Both the position numbers and the translations under genes were made by a program. Source: Chaetoceros tenuissimus (taxonomy: Eukaryota; Bacillariophyta; Thalassiosirophyceae; Chaetocerotales; Chaetocerotaceae). Taken from it: a DNA stretch of 64,000 nt. Under the pieces are notes generated by a model. It made no database searches. It worked only from the letters and a program-made list of their open reading frames with translations, and was not told where the DNA came from. The DNA lies in the NCBI GenBank assembly GCA_021927905.1, contig BLLK01000061.1, positions 235,810 to 299,809 on the forward strand. Reading direction: 5' to 3'. This document shows positions 10,543-22,300 of the stretch, piece by piece; position 1 is the first letter of the stretch, and every line of letters starts with the position of its first letter.

Positions 10543-13170
10543 ATGTCAAGGAAGAAGGGAAATAGTAAAGGTAAAAGCAATGCCCACAAACCACATAAAC
10601 CTGCAGCAGCATCACACAGAATTGGAGGGAAACGGAGAAATCGTTCAGGGTTCAAGGATACCTCCTACTTTGATTCACCATTCAATGTAATGCCTACTGG
10701 TCCGAAAGATCAGTCGAGAAGGGATAAGCTCGCCTACCTAAAGTCAAAAGGAATCACTGGGAAATCTGCAAACAAAATGGCAAAAAGCAGCAAGAAGTTG
10801 AAGCAACAACTACGATCAGCTAATCATCGAACGAACAATGCAATTAGTAATCAACAAAGACAAAACATAAAAATTATCAAATTTCCAACGCATATACCAG
10901 CTGATGTTCCATGGAAAACTTCTTCTAAAGAATCAAGAAATGGAACAGCAAAGCCTACAGGAAAATCAGAGCAGATATTACCACCTGAATTCTATTCACT
11001 GTCTCAATCTGCAATGGATGCTTTCGAGAAGGAATTAGATTCATTTACGCAATATGTAAGACTTAGTCAAGATGAAATCAATGCTAGAATTAGTGTCGTG
11101 GATCATATCAAGAAATTATGCTGTAAATTATGGCATGATGATGCACATGTTGAACAATTTGGAAGTTTTGCCACGTTGGACGTGTGCACCTTTCAAAGTG
11201 ATGTAAGTGCCGATTGCATGCATTAACCTACTATTCATTCTGAAGAATAAGCTCACACACATTTTATACCAGATTGATCTAGCTCTTTGGAATGTTGTAA
11301 AAGATAAAGAGATATCTGTGAAACCCGAGCAAGAGTACATATTTGGCGAAAAGAGTGGTGTTGTTATGAGTCAAAGCTCAATGTTGAAAACAATGTCTGC
11401 ATTGAATGATCAACAGAATAAATCAAAACAGGAGCAACAGAAAATATCGAGAAAAGAAGAATGGAAAAGGGTGTTGGAGGAAGTGGATTTTGCGAATGGG
11501 ATTGCACCTGGGAATGATGAGAAAGATAGCAGTACAAAAGACTGCAACGAGGATAATAGCGAAGAGAAAAAAGATGATGATAACGATGGACTTTTTGTCA
11601 TTGATCGAACTCCTGTTCAATCAAATGATATCATAGATCTCACAAGTGATAATGAAACATCTGATCAAGCAGAGCAAGCATCAATTGCAAAATCGAAAGT
11701 AGAAGATGATATCAACTTTACAATAGACAATGAAGGAATAAAACAACGGAATGAAGATGAGAGTGCTCCTGTAAAATCAGATGCACCAATTGTATTGGAT
11801 GATAGTAGCGACGATGACGATGATGTGGACAAAATGAATGCATTTCTGCAAAGGCAACATGCAGCAGAGGTCGGTTTCTTACCTGAAATGACAAAGCCAA
11901 GGAGCAAAGTTAGTGCATGGTCTTCTGACTCTTCATCGGCTGTCGAAAGTGAGCACTTTTATCTCAAACATGGAATTAATGATGGTTTTGGATCGGATAA
12001 TTCTAGTTGTGAAGAAAACTTCAAAAATTGTAGTGACGATGAAACAGATTTCAAATTGAATATATCGAATCAAACAGATTTTGGATCAAGTGCAGCTAAT
12101 AGATCACAATCATTTGGGCCAACCGGCGAGGTTAGGACGAAAGTTGTCAGTGCATTGTCAAAGCTTAGTAAGCATCTATGGAAGAGCTCTTTTGCACAAA
12201 ACCTTCATGTCAGAAAAAATGCCAAAGTTCCAATTATTTGTATGACAACAAGGTATGGATTTGATAGTGATGTTGCTATTGGCGGGCACAACGGAATGGA
12301 TACATCACAATATGTGAAGGGTTTAGTGCAAAAGTTTGACAATTTTGCAACGGTAGTACTTTTCCTAAAGATATTACTACAGCAAATGGACCTTGACAAG
12401 CCTTTCACTGGTGGGCTTGGGAGTTTCAGATTATATGTCCTAGTTGCAAATCATGTAAGTTGATTTATTGGTTGAATTTTCAGTGTATATGAAGTTTTCG
12501 CATTATTCATTTCTTTGTTTTTCAGTTCACCATACATCAATCTCTTGGTGGTCAAGATACAGCAGCTGAAATGCTATTGGGATTTTTGTATCGCTATGGA
12601 CAGAATGGCAAAGGTACAACCAAGTTGAAAGGATCAATAACATGCGAAGGAGGTACAGCAGATTTCAAGATGGTAAATGTTGGGTCATGCAAAAACCTAT
12701 TCCGACAGTGCTATGAGCGATTAATGTCTGAACTTGGTAACAAACGTAGCCAAAAGGAGTCATTCATTGGGACTGTTATTGATATTGTCAAAGTAAAGAG
12801 AGAAAGATCCTTTGCACTAAATCAGGCAAAATCTTGTAAACCTTCAAAACCAATTCCACAATCTAAAGCTGCAAGGAATGACAACTCCAAGTCTACTAAA
12901 TCAACTGCAAAAAATGCAGCTCATAGCAAAAAGAAACCACAGACATCTAGTAAGAAGCTTGCAAAGAAAAAGAAAGAATCTTCAAAAGATTCCAAAGAGC
13001 CGAGGCGTTCTCCTAGGGGTGCTTTGATTCCAAAGCGAAGATTTGAGCTCGAAGCTAGGTTGGATGGAATGGATGCTATAATGCAGAGGGGTTTGAAAAA
13101 ACGTAAAAACAAGAAGAAGCAAAAGAGAGATGAAGCAATCACTGAATTTGTCTACAATTCTCTCAACTAG
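10543..13170 (+). CDS. TRF4/PAPD5-like non-canonical poly(A) polymerase / terminal nucleotidyltransferase
   Basis: Three exons, 10543..11202, 11273..12454 and 12526..13170, with 70- and 71-bp GT-AG introns; the product is 828 aa. The first intron splits the catalytic motif: joining gives EQFGSFATLDVCTFQSDIDLALWNV, i.e. GS plus the DxD metal site of Pol-beta-type nucleotidyltransferases. The third carboxylate is probably the Asp in YGFDSDVAIG after VPIICM. The PAP-associated domain follows: FTGGLGSFRLYVLVANH and AAEMLLGFLYRYG. Relatives (TRF4/5, PAPD5/7) add short A-tails to nuclear RNAs for exosome decay or to mRNAs. Unusual is an insertion of roughly 330 residues, acidic and Ser/Asp-rich, between the DxD motif and the third carboxylate. 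The N-terminal 100 residues and the C-terminal 90 are Lys-rich and probably disordered, with nuclear-localisation-like runs. Confidence 0.85.
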
Positions 13171-13478
13171 GGATTTGATTCTAATCCTGTAGAAATATTG
13201 TCACTACTTACCTGATACTTGTAACATTAATTTGAAACTGTAGGTACCTCATTATTTCTTTTTGCGTAAAGTATAGAATATTGAAAAATGATAGTCTGGT
13301 GAGACGTTAGCAACCGTTATTGATTTACACAGATCGTACATCGTCATTCCAACTTTTTCATAATTTCCTTTTCTGTTTCAATTTAACAACAGTTGTAATT
13401 CTTTTACACTAGTCATTGACTAGTGCAGTTGGTACAAACAGAACCATACCTTTTGCATTTCGACTTGTCTTTCTAGCG
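13171..13478. other. Intergenic region between nucleotidyltransferase and J-domain genes
   Basis: About 310 bp, AT-rich. It holds the 3' UTR of the upstream gene and the promoter of the next. No defined site was recognised. Confidence 0.4.
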
Positions 13479-14347
13479 ATGGCTGTGGTTGATTTCTACA
13501 AAGTTCTGAGGATACAACGGTGAGTTGTATTCTTTCCTCATTAATGCTTATTTTCCCTCTTCACTGACCTCTTTCTTGTGTGTAAATGATTCTAGAACTG
13601 CTACACAAAAAGAAATTAAAGATGCATATCGAAAAATGGCAATGAAACTACATCCTGACAAGCACGATGGTTGTGAAGTGAAAAGTGGTGAATTCAAACA
13701 AGTTACAGAGGCATATCAAATTCTGAGTGGTGAGTTTCCTGTGTCGGACAAGCAAGCTATGATTATCAAACATATTCCTAATGAAACAAATATTTCCAGA
13801 TAAAACAAAGAGAAATGCACATGACAAAGTATTGAATGGTTATTCTAGGACTAGCAGTAATAGTTTCAGTGGACCAATGCCAAATTATCGAAAAGTCTAT
13901 GCTCCCCAGCCCCCACCTGGCTTCAAAACTTTCGATGCTAAAAAGCACTATGATATGCATTATGGTGATGGTATGATGAAAGAAGAGATAGAAAGAGCAC
14001 GAAAACGTGCTGAACGAGCTGGTGGAAGGGGCACTGGATATGACTATCAAAGTCCTTTGGGTGAAGGTTTTGATTACACAGCAGGATCTAGTAACCCATT
14101 TAGATCTAGTAGAAGAGACAACAAGAAGAGGTATCGAGCTCCAAATGGTGGCGGCAGCAGTGAAGATATTGAATACGAGGAAGGATATATGGATGTAGGA
14201 AGTGGTGAATATTCAAATGCTAAAAGCCAGTTTCGCGGCAGAGAAATAGTTTCAGAAAGAATGAAACAAAGGAGAAAAATGAGGAGGAGAAATAGAGGCG
14301 ATCCCATGAATGGTAATGTTCGTGATGAATCATGTACTATAATGTGA
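13479..14347 (+). CDS. J-domain (DnaJ-like) protein with C-terminal CaaX box
   Basis: Three exons, 13479..13519, 13596..13729 and 13800..14347, with GT-AG introns of 76 and 70 bp; the product is 240 aa. The J domain occupies residues 1-70: [37 protein letters not shown] contains the diagnostic HPD that stimulates Hsp70 ATPase. No Gly/Phe region, zinc-finger domain or standard client-binding domain follows, so this is a class C J-protein. The rest is basic and Gly/Arg/Tyr-rich. The last four residues are CTIM, a CaaX box with Met at the end, which predicts farnesylation and membrane association, as described for the unrelated class A co-chaperone Ydj1. The first exon is only 41 bp and was found by motif continuity across both introns. 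Confidence 0.87.
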
Positions 14348-14465
14348 TGTAAGATAGATTCTTAGAATTATCGTTAGTTTTGAGGAACTAGAAGCAATGC
14401 TAGCAAAGAACTAGAAAAAAACTTTTGATAATTTCTATTTACTTATGAAATTATGGATTGATTTT

Positions 14466-16034
14466 CTATTGTCTAGCGTTCTTTGCGGCTCCTTGCTTTC
14501 TCAAAACATCTTCATGCATTTGTCGGCAAAGTTCTTCACCTTGATCTAGCCACCTCGCTCTATTTTCACTTAAGTTGTGGAGGAATAAGCTCCCCATTTC
14601 CCCAAATACTCCACACTGTTGTAGCCTCTTCGCTAGAGGACATATGTAATAATCAAAGAAACTAATTTGGCCCTTGTACCAATTAGCAGAAACATCAGGT
14701 CCTCTACTGTCGAGATTTGCAGCCCATAATTCATCGTAGAGTTTGATATTCCACTTCATAAATATAGGCCAAGATTGCATAGTGTGAGCTACATCAGCGG
14801 CTTGAATCATTTGTTCAAGTACAGAGGAAGCGCGAAGGTAATCTAGTTGTAAGAAAGATTCCTCGTTACAGGCTCGGCACTTCACAGGTATTTGACTGTT
14901 TCCTATGGAAAGTCTTCGCTGGCGTATCCTTGGTTCTTGTTCAAAGTCATGACCACAGGGTGGCACACTTGAACGACGAAGTAAACTTTGTCGCCTCACG
15001 GGTAACTTATTGAGTTCCGCACAGTTACAGACAGGGCTTGAGTTTGCGTCTTCAAAAGCTTGAACCCACTTTTCCTTGTTACGATCGAGTCGTTCTTTGG
15101 ACGATATATCAGTTGCTTGGATAGTTCCTGGCAGTATATCATGGAATAGTTTTTCATTATCTCGGACGAATTTCCCCGCAATATGGGGTGTGGACTCTTC
15201 TTCTCCAAACATACTTTTTCTCAGATTTGTATAGCATTCTTGATTGAGTAATTCTCTTGCAATATCTAAACTATTGTTTTCAGCGATACTTCTACCCTCG
15301 TATTTGATTGCAAGAGGGCCTTTTTCGGCAATAAGTTGATTATTTCCAACTCCTTGGTGTTCAACGTCGTGAACCAAGGCACTGAAAACAAGAGCTAGAT
15401 GGGTCATCGGACATGATGATATTCCAAATGTAGAAATACTTTTTCTATCTAGATCATCCACATCAAAGTTACTCGACCTAGCACTTGTCGATGAAACTGT
15501 TGACATGCTGCTTCTTTTCTCCACTTTCACCCTTTTCCTGCTTGTGCTACGCTTTATTATGGAGATAAGGGCATCGGCACTTCCCATTACATGAGATGCA
15601 TGTTCAAAGTTATGATACAGAACGTTATTATACATACTCGCAATTGTCGTAACATAGTGTTCCAACTCTTGTCTAGCTTTTGGTGATAATGCAATATCTG
15701 CAATGTCTCTATGGTTTTCGAGAAGGGCTTCTTCTTGCCTATAGTCTTCTAGTAGTTTTCGAATTTCCTCTTCCCTTTCAATCATCACATTTAAAATATG
15801 TTTCTGCAAAATATCAATGTTTCGCTTGATCAACTCATTGATAGATGGAGAGGTGTATGCATTCTTTATATCTTCATGATTTAAATCAGTCCAGTTAGCG
15901 GTGACCGAGAAAGTTTCGTGTTCTTGATCTGCAATGGTGCTGCAGCCACTCGTAGAAGAAGTGTCCGAGACTGTTTCTATCTTCACCATATCATCCTCCA
16001 TCATAGTAACCATTTTCTTAGTCTCAAGGCACAA
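14466..16034 (-). CDS. 3',5'-cyclic nucleotide phosphodiesterase (PDEase_I family)
   Basis: Single-exon ORF of 522 aa, convergent with the J-domain gene (118 bp apart). It hydrolyses cAMP and/or cGMP, ending cyclic-nucleotide signals. The class I catalytic metal site is visible: YHNFEHASHV (His141, His145), VHDVEHQGVGN (His222-Asp223, His226) and AADVAHT (Asp414). The nucleotide-base-clamping Gln is in KGQISFFDYYICPL (Gln456). No GAF, transmembrane or cyclase domain is attached. The N-terminal 130 residues include a Glu/Lys/Leu-rich helix. An insertion at about 330-392 contains five Cys (CNC, Cys360 and a CRAC pair) that is not typical of the family and might bind metal. Substrate specificity cannot be read from the sequence. 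Confidence 0.9.
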   Translation of the reverse strand: MCLETKKMVTMMEDDMVKIETVSDTSSTSGCSTIADQEHETFSVTANWTDLNHEDIKNAYTSPSINELIKRNIDILQKHILNVMIEREEEIRKLLEDYRQEEALLENHRDIADIALSPKARQELEHYVTTIASMYNNVLYHNFEHASHVMGSADALISIIKRSTSRKRVKVEKRSSMSTVSSTSARSSNFDVDDLDRKSISTFGISSCPMTHLALVFSALVHDVEHQGVGNNQLIAEKGPLAIKYEGRSIAENNSLDIARELLNQECYTNLRKSMFGEEESTPHIAGKFVRDNEKLFHDILPGTIQATDISSKERLDRNKEKWVQAFEDANSSPVCNCAELNKLPVRRQSLLRRSSVPPCGHDFEQEPRIRQRRLSIGNSQIPVKCRACNEESFLQLDYLRASSVLEQMIQAADVAHTMQSWPIFMKWNIKLYDELWAANLDSRGPDVSANWYKGQISFFDYYICPLAKRLQQCGVFGEMGSLFLHNLSENRARWLDQGEELCRQMHEDVLRKQGAAKNARQ

Positions 16035-17217
16035 TGGAGAGGTGTTCAGTCTAATTACACTTAACTATTGTAGAGGAAGTATTGCTATGAATGATCAGAA
16101 GAAGCTGAGAGGTGGTGAGTGGTGAAGAAGTGTTTCCTGAAAAGGAAGCTAATAAAAAAGCCCGAGAACATGAGTATGACTCTTGACAATGTCTCGTTAC
16201 AAAATGTCGCAGTAGGCTTCCGCACTACTGGGGAAATGTCTCTACTATAAGTAATACAAAGATTATTCCCGAGTTGAATGGATTGTCATATTAAATTTAT
16301 GCTATATCTGCTTCCTGAACTGTTTTTGAGAAAAATACCACGTCATCATCATGGCCACATCACCAGTACTTTCGCTGTGGGACAAAGCTTGAAAATAAAG
16401 AACTTCTTGAAAATGCAATGAACACAAACTGCTTGTTGACATTCGGAAAAAGAGGAAAGAGTAAGAATCAAATGTCATAAAATAGTTCTTTCCACATGTT
16501 CGCATGTACAACCACATAAAAGCAATCCAGGGAAATAAGTTTGATGGCCTCTTTCTTATGTACCTCTTGTAATAATTGTTGAATTCATTCATCTTTCAGT
16601 TTTCCCGTAATTTGAATGAGTCATAGGATAAATATGGAAGTTTTTCACAACAACGAGTATGAACGATGATACGATAGGAAATGACTTTTTATCATTATCA
16701 TGATAATGAATTGTCAATGCATTCCCATTGTCGAGTTTGTAAGACCTTTTCCTTTGAGGTTCCCTATGCAAATGCACAAGTTCTATCATAACCATTTCTT
16801 TAAACAAACACTACTACAAATTGAAATTAGACGGTCATTCATTTTTCGCAGTATTTCTGCTTTTAAGATTTTTCATGTTCAGTGTGTGCATGCTTCAGCT
16901 TCTCGCATTCCCGATTTCTCAATAAACGAACCCTAGTCACCATTGTTATGTAGCTAGTTTGTATTTTATCATAAGCTATTTTAATCAAAAGATAAATTTG
17001 AATTCTTTGAAACATGTCTTGTGTAGCAACTTCCCGCTCTCTCTCTCCAATTCTTTGAAACATGTCTTGTGTAGCAACTTCCCGCTCTCTCTCTCCAAGT
17101 GGGCTGCAAGCTGCAAACTGCTTACCTTCACATCAAAATCTGCCATCTTAAGACTGCTCATTGCATAGATTTTATTGAACTCGTTCAAATTCAATTTGAA
17201 CTAGTTATTTATTTCCC
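16035..17217. other. Intergenic region between PDE and HA-domain genes
   Basis: Divergent promoter region of 1.18 kb without a supportable gene. It contains an 18-bp perfect palindrome at 16692-16709 (TCATTATCATGATAATGA) and a perfect 48-bp tandem duplication at 17001-17096, described separately. Confidence 0.5.
17001..17096. repeat. Perfect 48-bp tandem duplication
   Basis: Bases 17001-17048 and 17049-17096 are identical, each starting AATTCTTTGAAACATG and ending in a CTCTCTCTCC tract. It lies 122-217 bp upstream of the HA-domain gene start, so it duplicates promoter or 5' UTR sequence. Confidence 0.9.
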
Positions 17218-19266
17218 ATGTCAGTCAATAATCATAAACCGACCGCACCACATGATGCGGAGGATACACATGCTGGAAATATAATTACGCATTCTCCGGT
17301 ACAGGTCGACGTAGATCAAGCTATGGAGGGTACAGAGCCATCAGTTACTTCTGAATATTTGCGAAAGGAAAGCAAAGAGACTTCACATAACATGAACAGT
17401 CACCAGCAGACCATGAGCTCAGTGGACGATGTACAGATTGAATCTGTTACAGAAATCAAAACGGAGACTGATCGAGCACAAGATGAAAGTCGAGCCGGTG
17501 GTTATACTGCACATAACTCTAGTTCCGAAGCAAGAGAAGATGCTACTGATGAAGAAAGACATGTTCATGCACAAGAGGGTTTATTGGAACTCGCACCTAG
17601 ACCAAGTCCACATGTGGCTGAAGATAGATCACAGTTTCATTCTCCTCCTGTAGCGTATCCTTATCATCGTGTTCACAGTGGACATCCTGCCGCCTACAGT
17701 GCATCTCCAAGTCGTCACTACAGTCAGCAAGATCATCAACAGTGGCAATATTACAACCCTAGAGATACTCCATATCAACCATATTCGCAGCATTCGCCTC
17801 CTACTGCTTCCAGTGGAGAATATCCCGGTTATGGGTATCCTTATCCTGGCTACTATAGTCATGCGCACTATTACCCTGGCTACTATGATCATTATCATCG
17901 CAGTCCTGTACAACGCAGTCCAGTGAATTTAACTGGATACCCTACTCACCACGATGATGCCATTTATGCTTCTCCATATCGAAGTCCTCAGAAACAGGCT
18001 GAACATGCTCATGTTGAAGAGAAGATTGACAATGTAAATGAACATGGAAAGAGGCCACTGGAGCAGGAGGATAGAAAGAATGATTGTCAGGATAGCCCTG
18101 GCCACAACAGTGTAGAAAAGAATGTACTTGAAGCTGCAAGTGCATTGATTGCAAGTGCAACTCCAGATGGAAGATCGAAAAAGTTGAGATTTACAGAACC
18201 ACCGGTTTCGGGTACAAAGGAAAATACTGATACCGATGAAACTTTGGATGCATATCAAGAAGCGACTTCAGATGAATTACCTGGATCGAATGCAGATGCT
18301 TCTCCTGGTGAAAATGGAAATGGAACTTCCTTGACTCCATTGAAGCCACTAGGAGCCATTTATAATAACAGTGGAACAGATGATGCTGATGTGCAGTCCA
18401 TGTATGCTTTACCTTCTCCTGAAAAAGTCTTGGCTCCTCCATCTCACGAACAAGATTCAGCGGCAAAGTACAACTATCATCATCATGGATGGTATGGTCC
18501 TCCCCCTCCAACATCGCATCATCCGTACCATGGATATAACTACAGTATGCCTACTCCTCCTCCACATCAGCATTATACCATGCCACCGCCATCAGTAACT
18601 CATGGATTTCATTCTGCTACCAAGCCTCATACTTCACACCATCCTGCTTCTTCACAACCTCCTCCTTCTTCTCGTAAAACTCAAACCACACCTCATGAAC
18701 AACAAAATGGCAATAGCAAGTTTGTGACACCTTCTGAAGTACCAAAATCAAATGGAGCCTACTCCAAAATAGTACAATCTGAAGGCAAGTTAACAGAACG
18801 AAAGATTCAGCAAAACAAAGCTTGGTTTCAGAAGCTTGAGCAACTAAAAGAATTCAAGGCCAAGCATGGTCATTGTAATGTTCCGCAGAAATATGAGCCC
18901 AATCAACCTCTCGGAACATGGGTTAATAAGCAACGCATGGAACATAAACTCTTGCTGGATGGGCACAAATCTAGCATGACAAAAGAACGTATGGAGAAGC
19001 TTGAAGCTGTAGGATTCAAATGGGCGAAAAGAAAGGGTTCACATACTTGGCATGAAAAGTATCAGAAATTACTGAAGTACAAAGAGAAACACGGTGACTG
19101 TCTTATCCCAACCAAATATAGCAAGGATATGGCTTTAGGACGGTGGGTTAGTACGCAAAGGGAACAGTATCGACTTTATATGACAAATGATCCTAGAACA
19201 AAGATAACTCGAGAAAAAATCGCCATGTTGACTGCTGCTGGATTCGTTTGGAGACTTCAATTTTAA
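17218..19266 (+). CDS. Protein with two helicase-associated (HA) domains
   Basis: Single-exon ORF of 682 aa. The C-terminal 150 residues hold two HA repeats: WFQKLEQLKEFKAKHGHCNVP with LGTWVNKQR, and WHEKYQKLLKYKEKHGDCLIP with LGRWVSTQR, each closed by a LEAVGFKW or LTAAGFVW segment. HA domains are widespread in diatoms and in some actinobacterial helicases, and probably bind nucleic acid. No helicase domain is present here. The first 520 residues are low complexity: acidic and Ser/Thr-rich to about 130, then His/Tyr/Pro/Ser-rich with YPGYGYPYPGYYSH-like runs and PPP stretches, which suggests a disordered, condensate-prone region. A regulatory DNA- or RNA-binding role is an inference. Confidence 0.8.
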   Translation: MSVNNHKPTAPHDAEDTHAGNIITHSPVQVDVDQAMEGTEPSVTSEYLRKESKETSHNMNSHQQTMSSVDDVQIESVTEIKTETDRAQDESRAGGYTAHNSSSEAREDATDEERHVHAQEGLLELAPRPSPHVAEDRSQFHSPPVAYPYHRVHSGHPAAYSASPSRHYSQQDHQQWQYYNPRDTPYQPYSQHSPPTASSGEYPGYGYPYPGYYSHAHYYPGYYDHYHRSPVQRSPVNLTGYPTHHDDAIYASPYRSPQKQAEHAHVEEKIDNVNEHGKRPLEQEDRKNDCQDSPGHNSVEKNVLEAASALIASATPDGRSKKLRFTEPPVSGTKENTDTDETLDAYQEATSDELPGSNADASPGENGNGTSLTPLKPLGAIYNNSGTDDADVQSMYALPSPEKVLAPPSHEQDSAAKYNYHHHGWYGPPPPTSHHPYHGYNYSMPTPPPHQHYTMPPPSVTHGFHSATKPHTSHHPASSQPPPSSRKTQTTPHEQQNGNSKFVTPSEVPKSNGAYSKIVQSEGKLTERKIQQNKAWFQKLEQLKEFKAKHGHCNVPQKYEPNQPLGTWVNKQRMEHKLLLDGHKSSMTKERMEKLEAVGFKWAKRKGSHTWHEKYQKLLKYKEKHGDCLIPTKYSKDMALGRWVSTQREQYRLYMTNDPRTKITREKIAMLTAAGFVWRLQF

Positions 19267-19360
19267 GAAAAATACCTTTATAAAGTAAATAGGAGACTGA
19301 TCAAGAAACAGAAATAAGTATTTTATTTTACATTTCACCTTACAAAAACACATGAAATAT

Positions 19361-22300
19361 TTATCCAGCATTGGAACTTGATTCGGAATAATTACTAGCA
19401 TCTTCGCTATACACCGAAGAGTCCTCGTTGTGTTTACAAATAGACATGAAAATTTTGATATCTTGACGTAGGTTTTTCATATCGTCTTCGATATTGTTTA
19501 CGACAAACTTTTCTGCTTTCACAGCATTGTGGATTGACTTGATCTCATTCTTCATTGAGTCCATGTGTCGACCAAGCAATAAATCTTCCTCGAAAGACTT
19601 CAATTCCACCTTTCCACTGAATAAAATTGTTTTCATCCACTTTGGCCATAAATAACCAAACGATACCAGTCCGAGAATGAAGCACATGACATTCATGACC
19701 ACAATTATTGGGAAAATGAGGTAAAGAATGGCTCTTGAAATATGGTTTTGTTCATCCTTCTTGCCTCCAGATATGACTCTCTCGAAACTAGGACCTGGAA
19801 CTAGAATTTCCTCCCAACTTGCCCAAGAAAGAAAGTACTTTAGTCTTGTAGAAAAGTTCGGTGCAGTAGAGTCTTTCAACCACCACTTTCGGAAATGATA
19901 ATAGTCTGCAGGAAATACCTCAAAATTAGGCGAAGAAAATGCAAACCTTTTCACGGGAATTTTTCTCTCCTCTTCTTCATCTTCGTACTCATGAGCAGTT
20001 GACGAAGTGAGAGGTTTTTCCTTCTTTCTAAACATTACAAATTTGTAAATGCTCCCCATCATTAAAATGTAGTGATATCTTTTTTGCCAAAATGCGCTTC
20101 TTCCGGCCGCTTCGGACTCTGAGTAGGAACATACAATCTGTGCGATAAGCATGTTAAATAGAATGATTTGAGTGACGACTGCAAAAAAGAATGCCAATAC
20201 CATGAGTGAAGTGTTGTTGCGGAGGTAATCTTCATCTGCAAAAAGGTTTGCAGGATTCAAGAACTCCGAAAACGTGGTGTAATATGAATCGCGTAGAGAA
20301 GGTCCCAGGCACTGTGATTCTTCACCCCCATTATCGACACAATTTCTCTCTTCCCAACTTGTCGATGCATATAACATATGAACAAAACCTAGAAGAACCA
20401 CTGTGGAAGTAACCATGAAAGAAAAAATTTTCTTGACAACAAACTGCAATTGTCCTGCAAAGATCGCAACGTTGTAGAAAAGATCACCAAGTACAAAGAC
20501 ACTTCTGAACCAAGTTATTCCGAGCGTTGCAATAGTTATTCCAGCCTCATGATCTCGACCTATCCCGTCATTAGAAAGTATCCATAGCGACCAGATCACA
20601 AGTACTACTTGTGTCATGTTCAGCCAGTTCGAGAACTTTGAAATCCAAGATTGTATAGATGTTGTAAACATTTCCATGATACAGCGTAGACCTAACCAAG
20701 TAATGCACACTTTCATTACTAATAGCTCTGCAAATGGTGCATCTTTCAACCCTTGCCAATGGTCCACATTGATTCCAAAAGATATTATCGCAACAAGCAC
20801 TATTTGAGTAAACAAATCCAATAGGGCAATGGATAGGAACTGATTTTCTATGAATGAATGATTCAGAATCATTTGTATGAAAGGCCTTTTGAATCCAATT
20901 TCTTGTGCACTTGGTGGCTGTCGTCGAATCCAGTTAAGAGTCCTTTCAACTGTCACCTCTGGTAACCATGACACCATATTACTATCTGTACCAAGATGGT
21001 CTTGTACTAAGCGAATGCTATCAGTGTCGACCCAATTCTTTTCGTAGAGAATATCTAACGGTGTATCCCCTTTCTTATTTTGTTTCATTAAAGAAAGTCC
21101 TCCGCAGTCGACTAGCAACTTGATGACTTTGTATTTGCTTGAAAAGAATGTTGCTGCATGAAGAGTATTCCAACCAATTTTATTCACTGCAGTGACTGTC
21201 TCTCGTCCACCGATATCAATCAACAGTTTCACTACCTCAAATTTTGCATTTTTGGATAAAGCCCAATGAAGAGGTAAGTTACCAATTGCATCTTTCATAT
21301 TCAGTGATTGTGGTCCCCCAATGTAGACTAATAATTTGATGACGTCTATATTTGCATTAAAATGGCAAGCATGATGCAAAGGCAGACTGCCACCGTATGT
21401 GTCAACAACCATTACTGATTGTACTCCTGCTATATCTATAATTTGTTTCACTACATCAAACGGAGCCTTCTTTCTGCATGCAATGTGAAGTGATGTTCTG
21501 ATGCAAAGTAAATGGTAGTGAGATATGAATATGTTCATTTTGATAAGTATCATACAATCAGCACTTACTCTCCGTCTTCGTTTTTGTTGTTCACTGATTC
21601 AATGAGGCGCTTGTTCTTGCCATCCGCGGATGAGAGCCAATTTCTTACGGATTTCCAATCTCGATCTGTAATCCATTTGTGAAGAATCAGAGCTGTCGAT
21701 CCGCTTCTATGTGGGGTCTTTGTGGACTGTGAATGCGAATGACTATCCTTTCCTAAACCAAGGTCAATGTCTCTTGAGCTGGATGCTCCTGAGCTATTCA
21801 AGAATGCACCGAGGTCATACTTCTTTTTAGATGAAGAAGATTTTACAGGTGCACTGAGATCATATGCACTACTGCTGCTGCCGCCACCTAGATCATATGT
21901 TTTGGTTTCACTGCCGCCACCGCCTAGATCATATGTTTTGGCTCCTAAATCATATTTCTTGTCTGATTCAGAGTCATCTTCTCCATCGTATGCGCCAAGA
22001 TCATAGACTCCTCCAAGATCATATTTGTCATCCCTTTCTCCAAGATCACTATTATCTCCATCATCGTCGTCATCCAACACTACCAATTGTTCTTCTATCA
22101 TTTCATTCTCTTCAGATTCTGTAGAAATCGCACTATCTGATTTCATAGATTTTGGCAAAGGTTTGTCTTTTTTAGGTGTTGTTGCCACTTGCTCTTCTAT
22201 CATTTCATTCTCTTCAGATTCCGTAGAAACATCGCTCTTTGATTTCACAGATTTTTGAGGTTCGCTTTCTACAGGTGCTATTATTTCCGGTGTGATCTCT

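Noticed and set aside
17629-18598. Several ORFs of 70-110 codons overlapping the HA-domain gene
   Set aside because: Composition simply mirrors the His/Tyr/Pro codons of the real gene in other frames.
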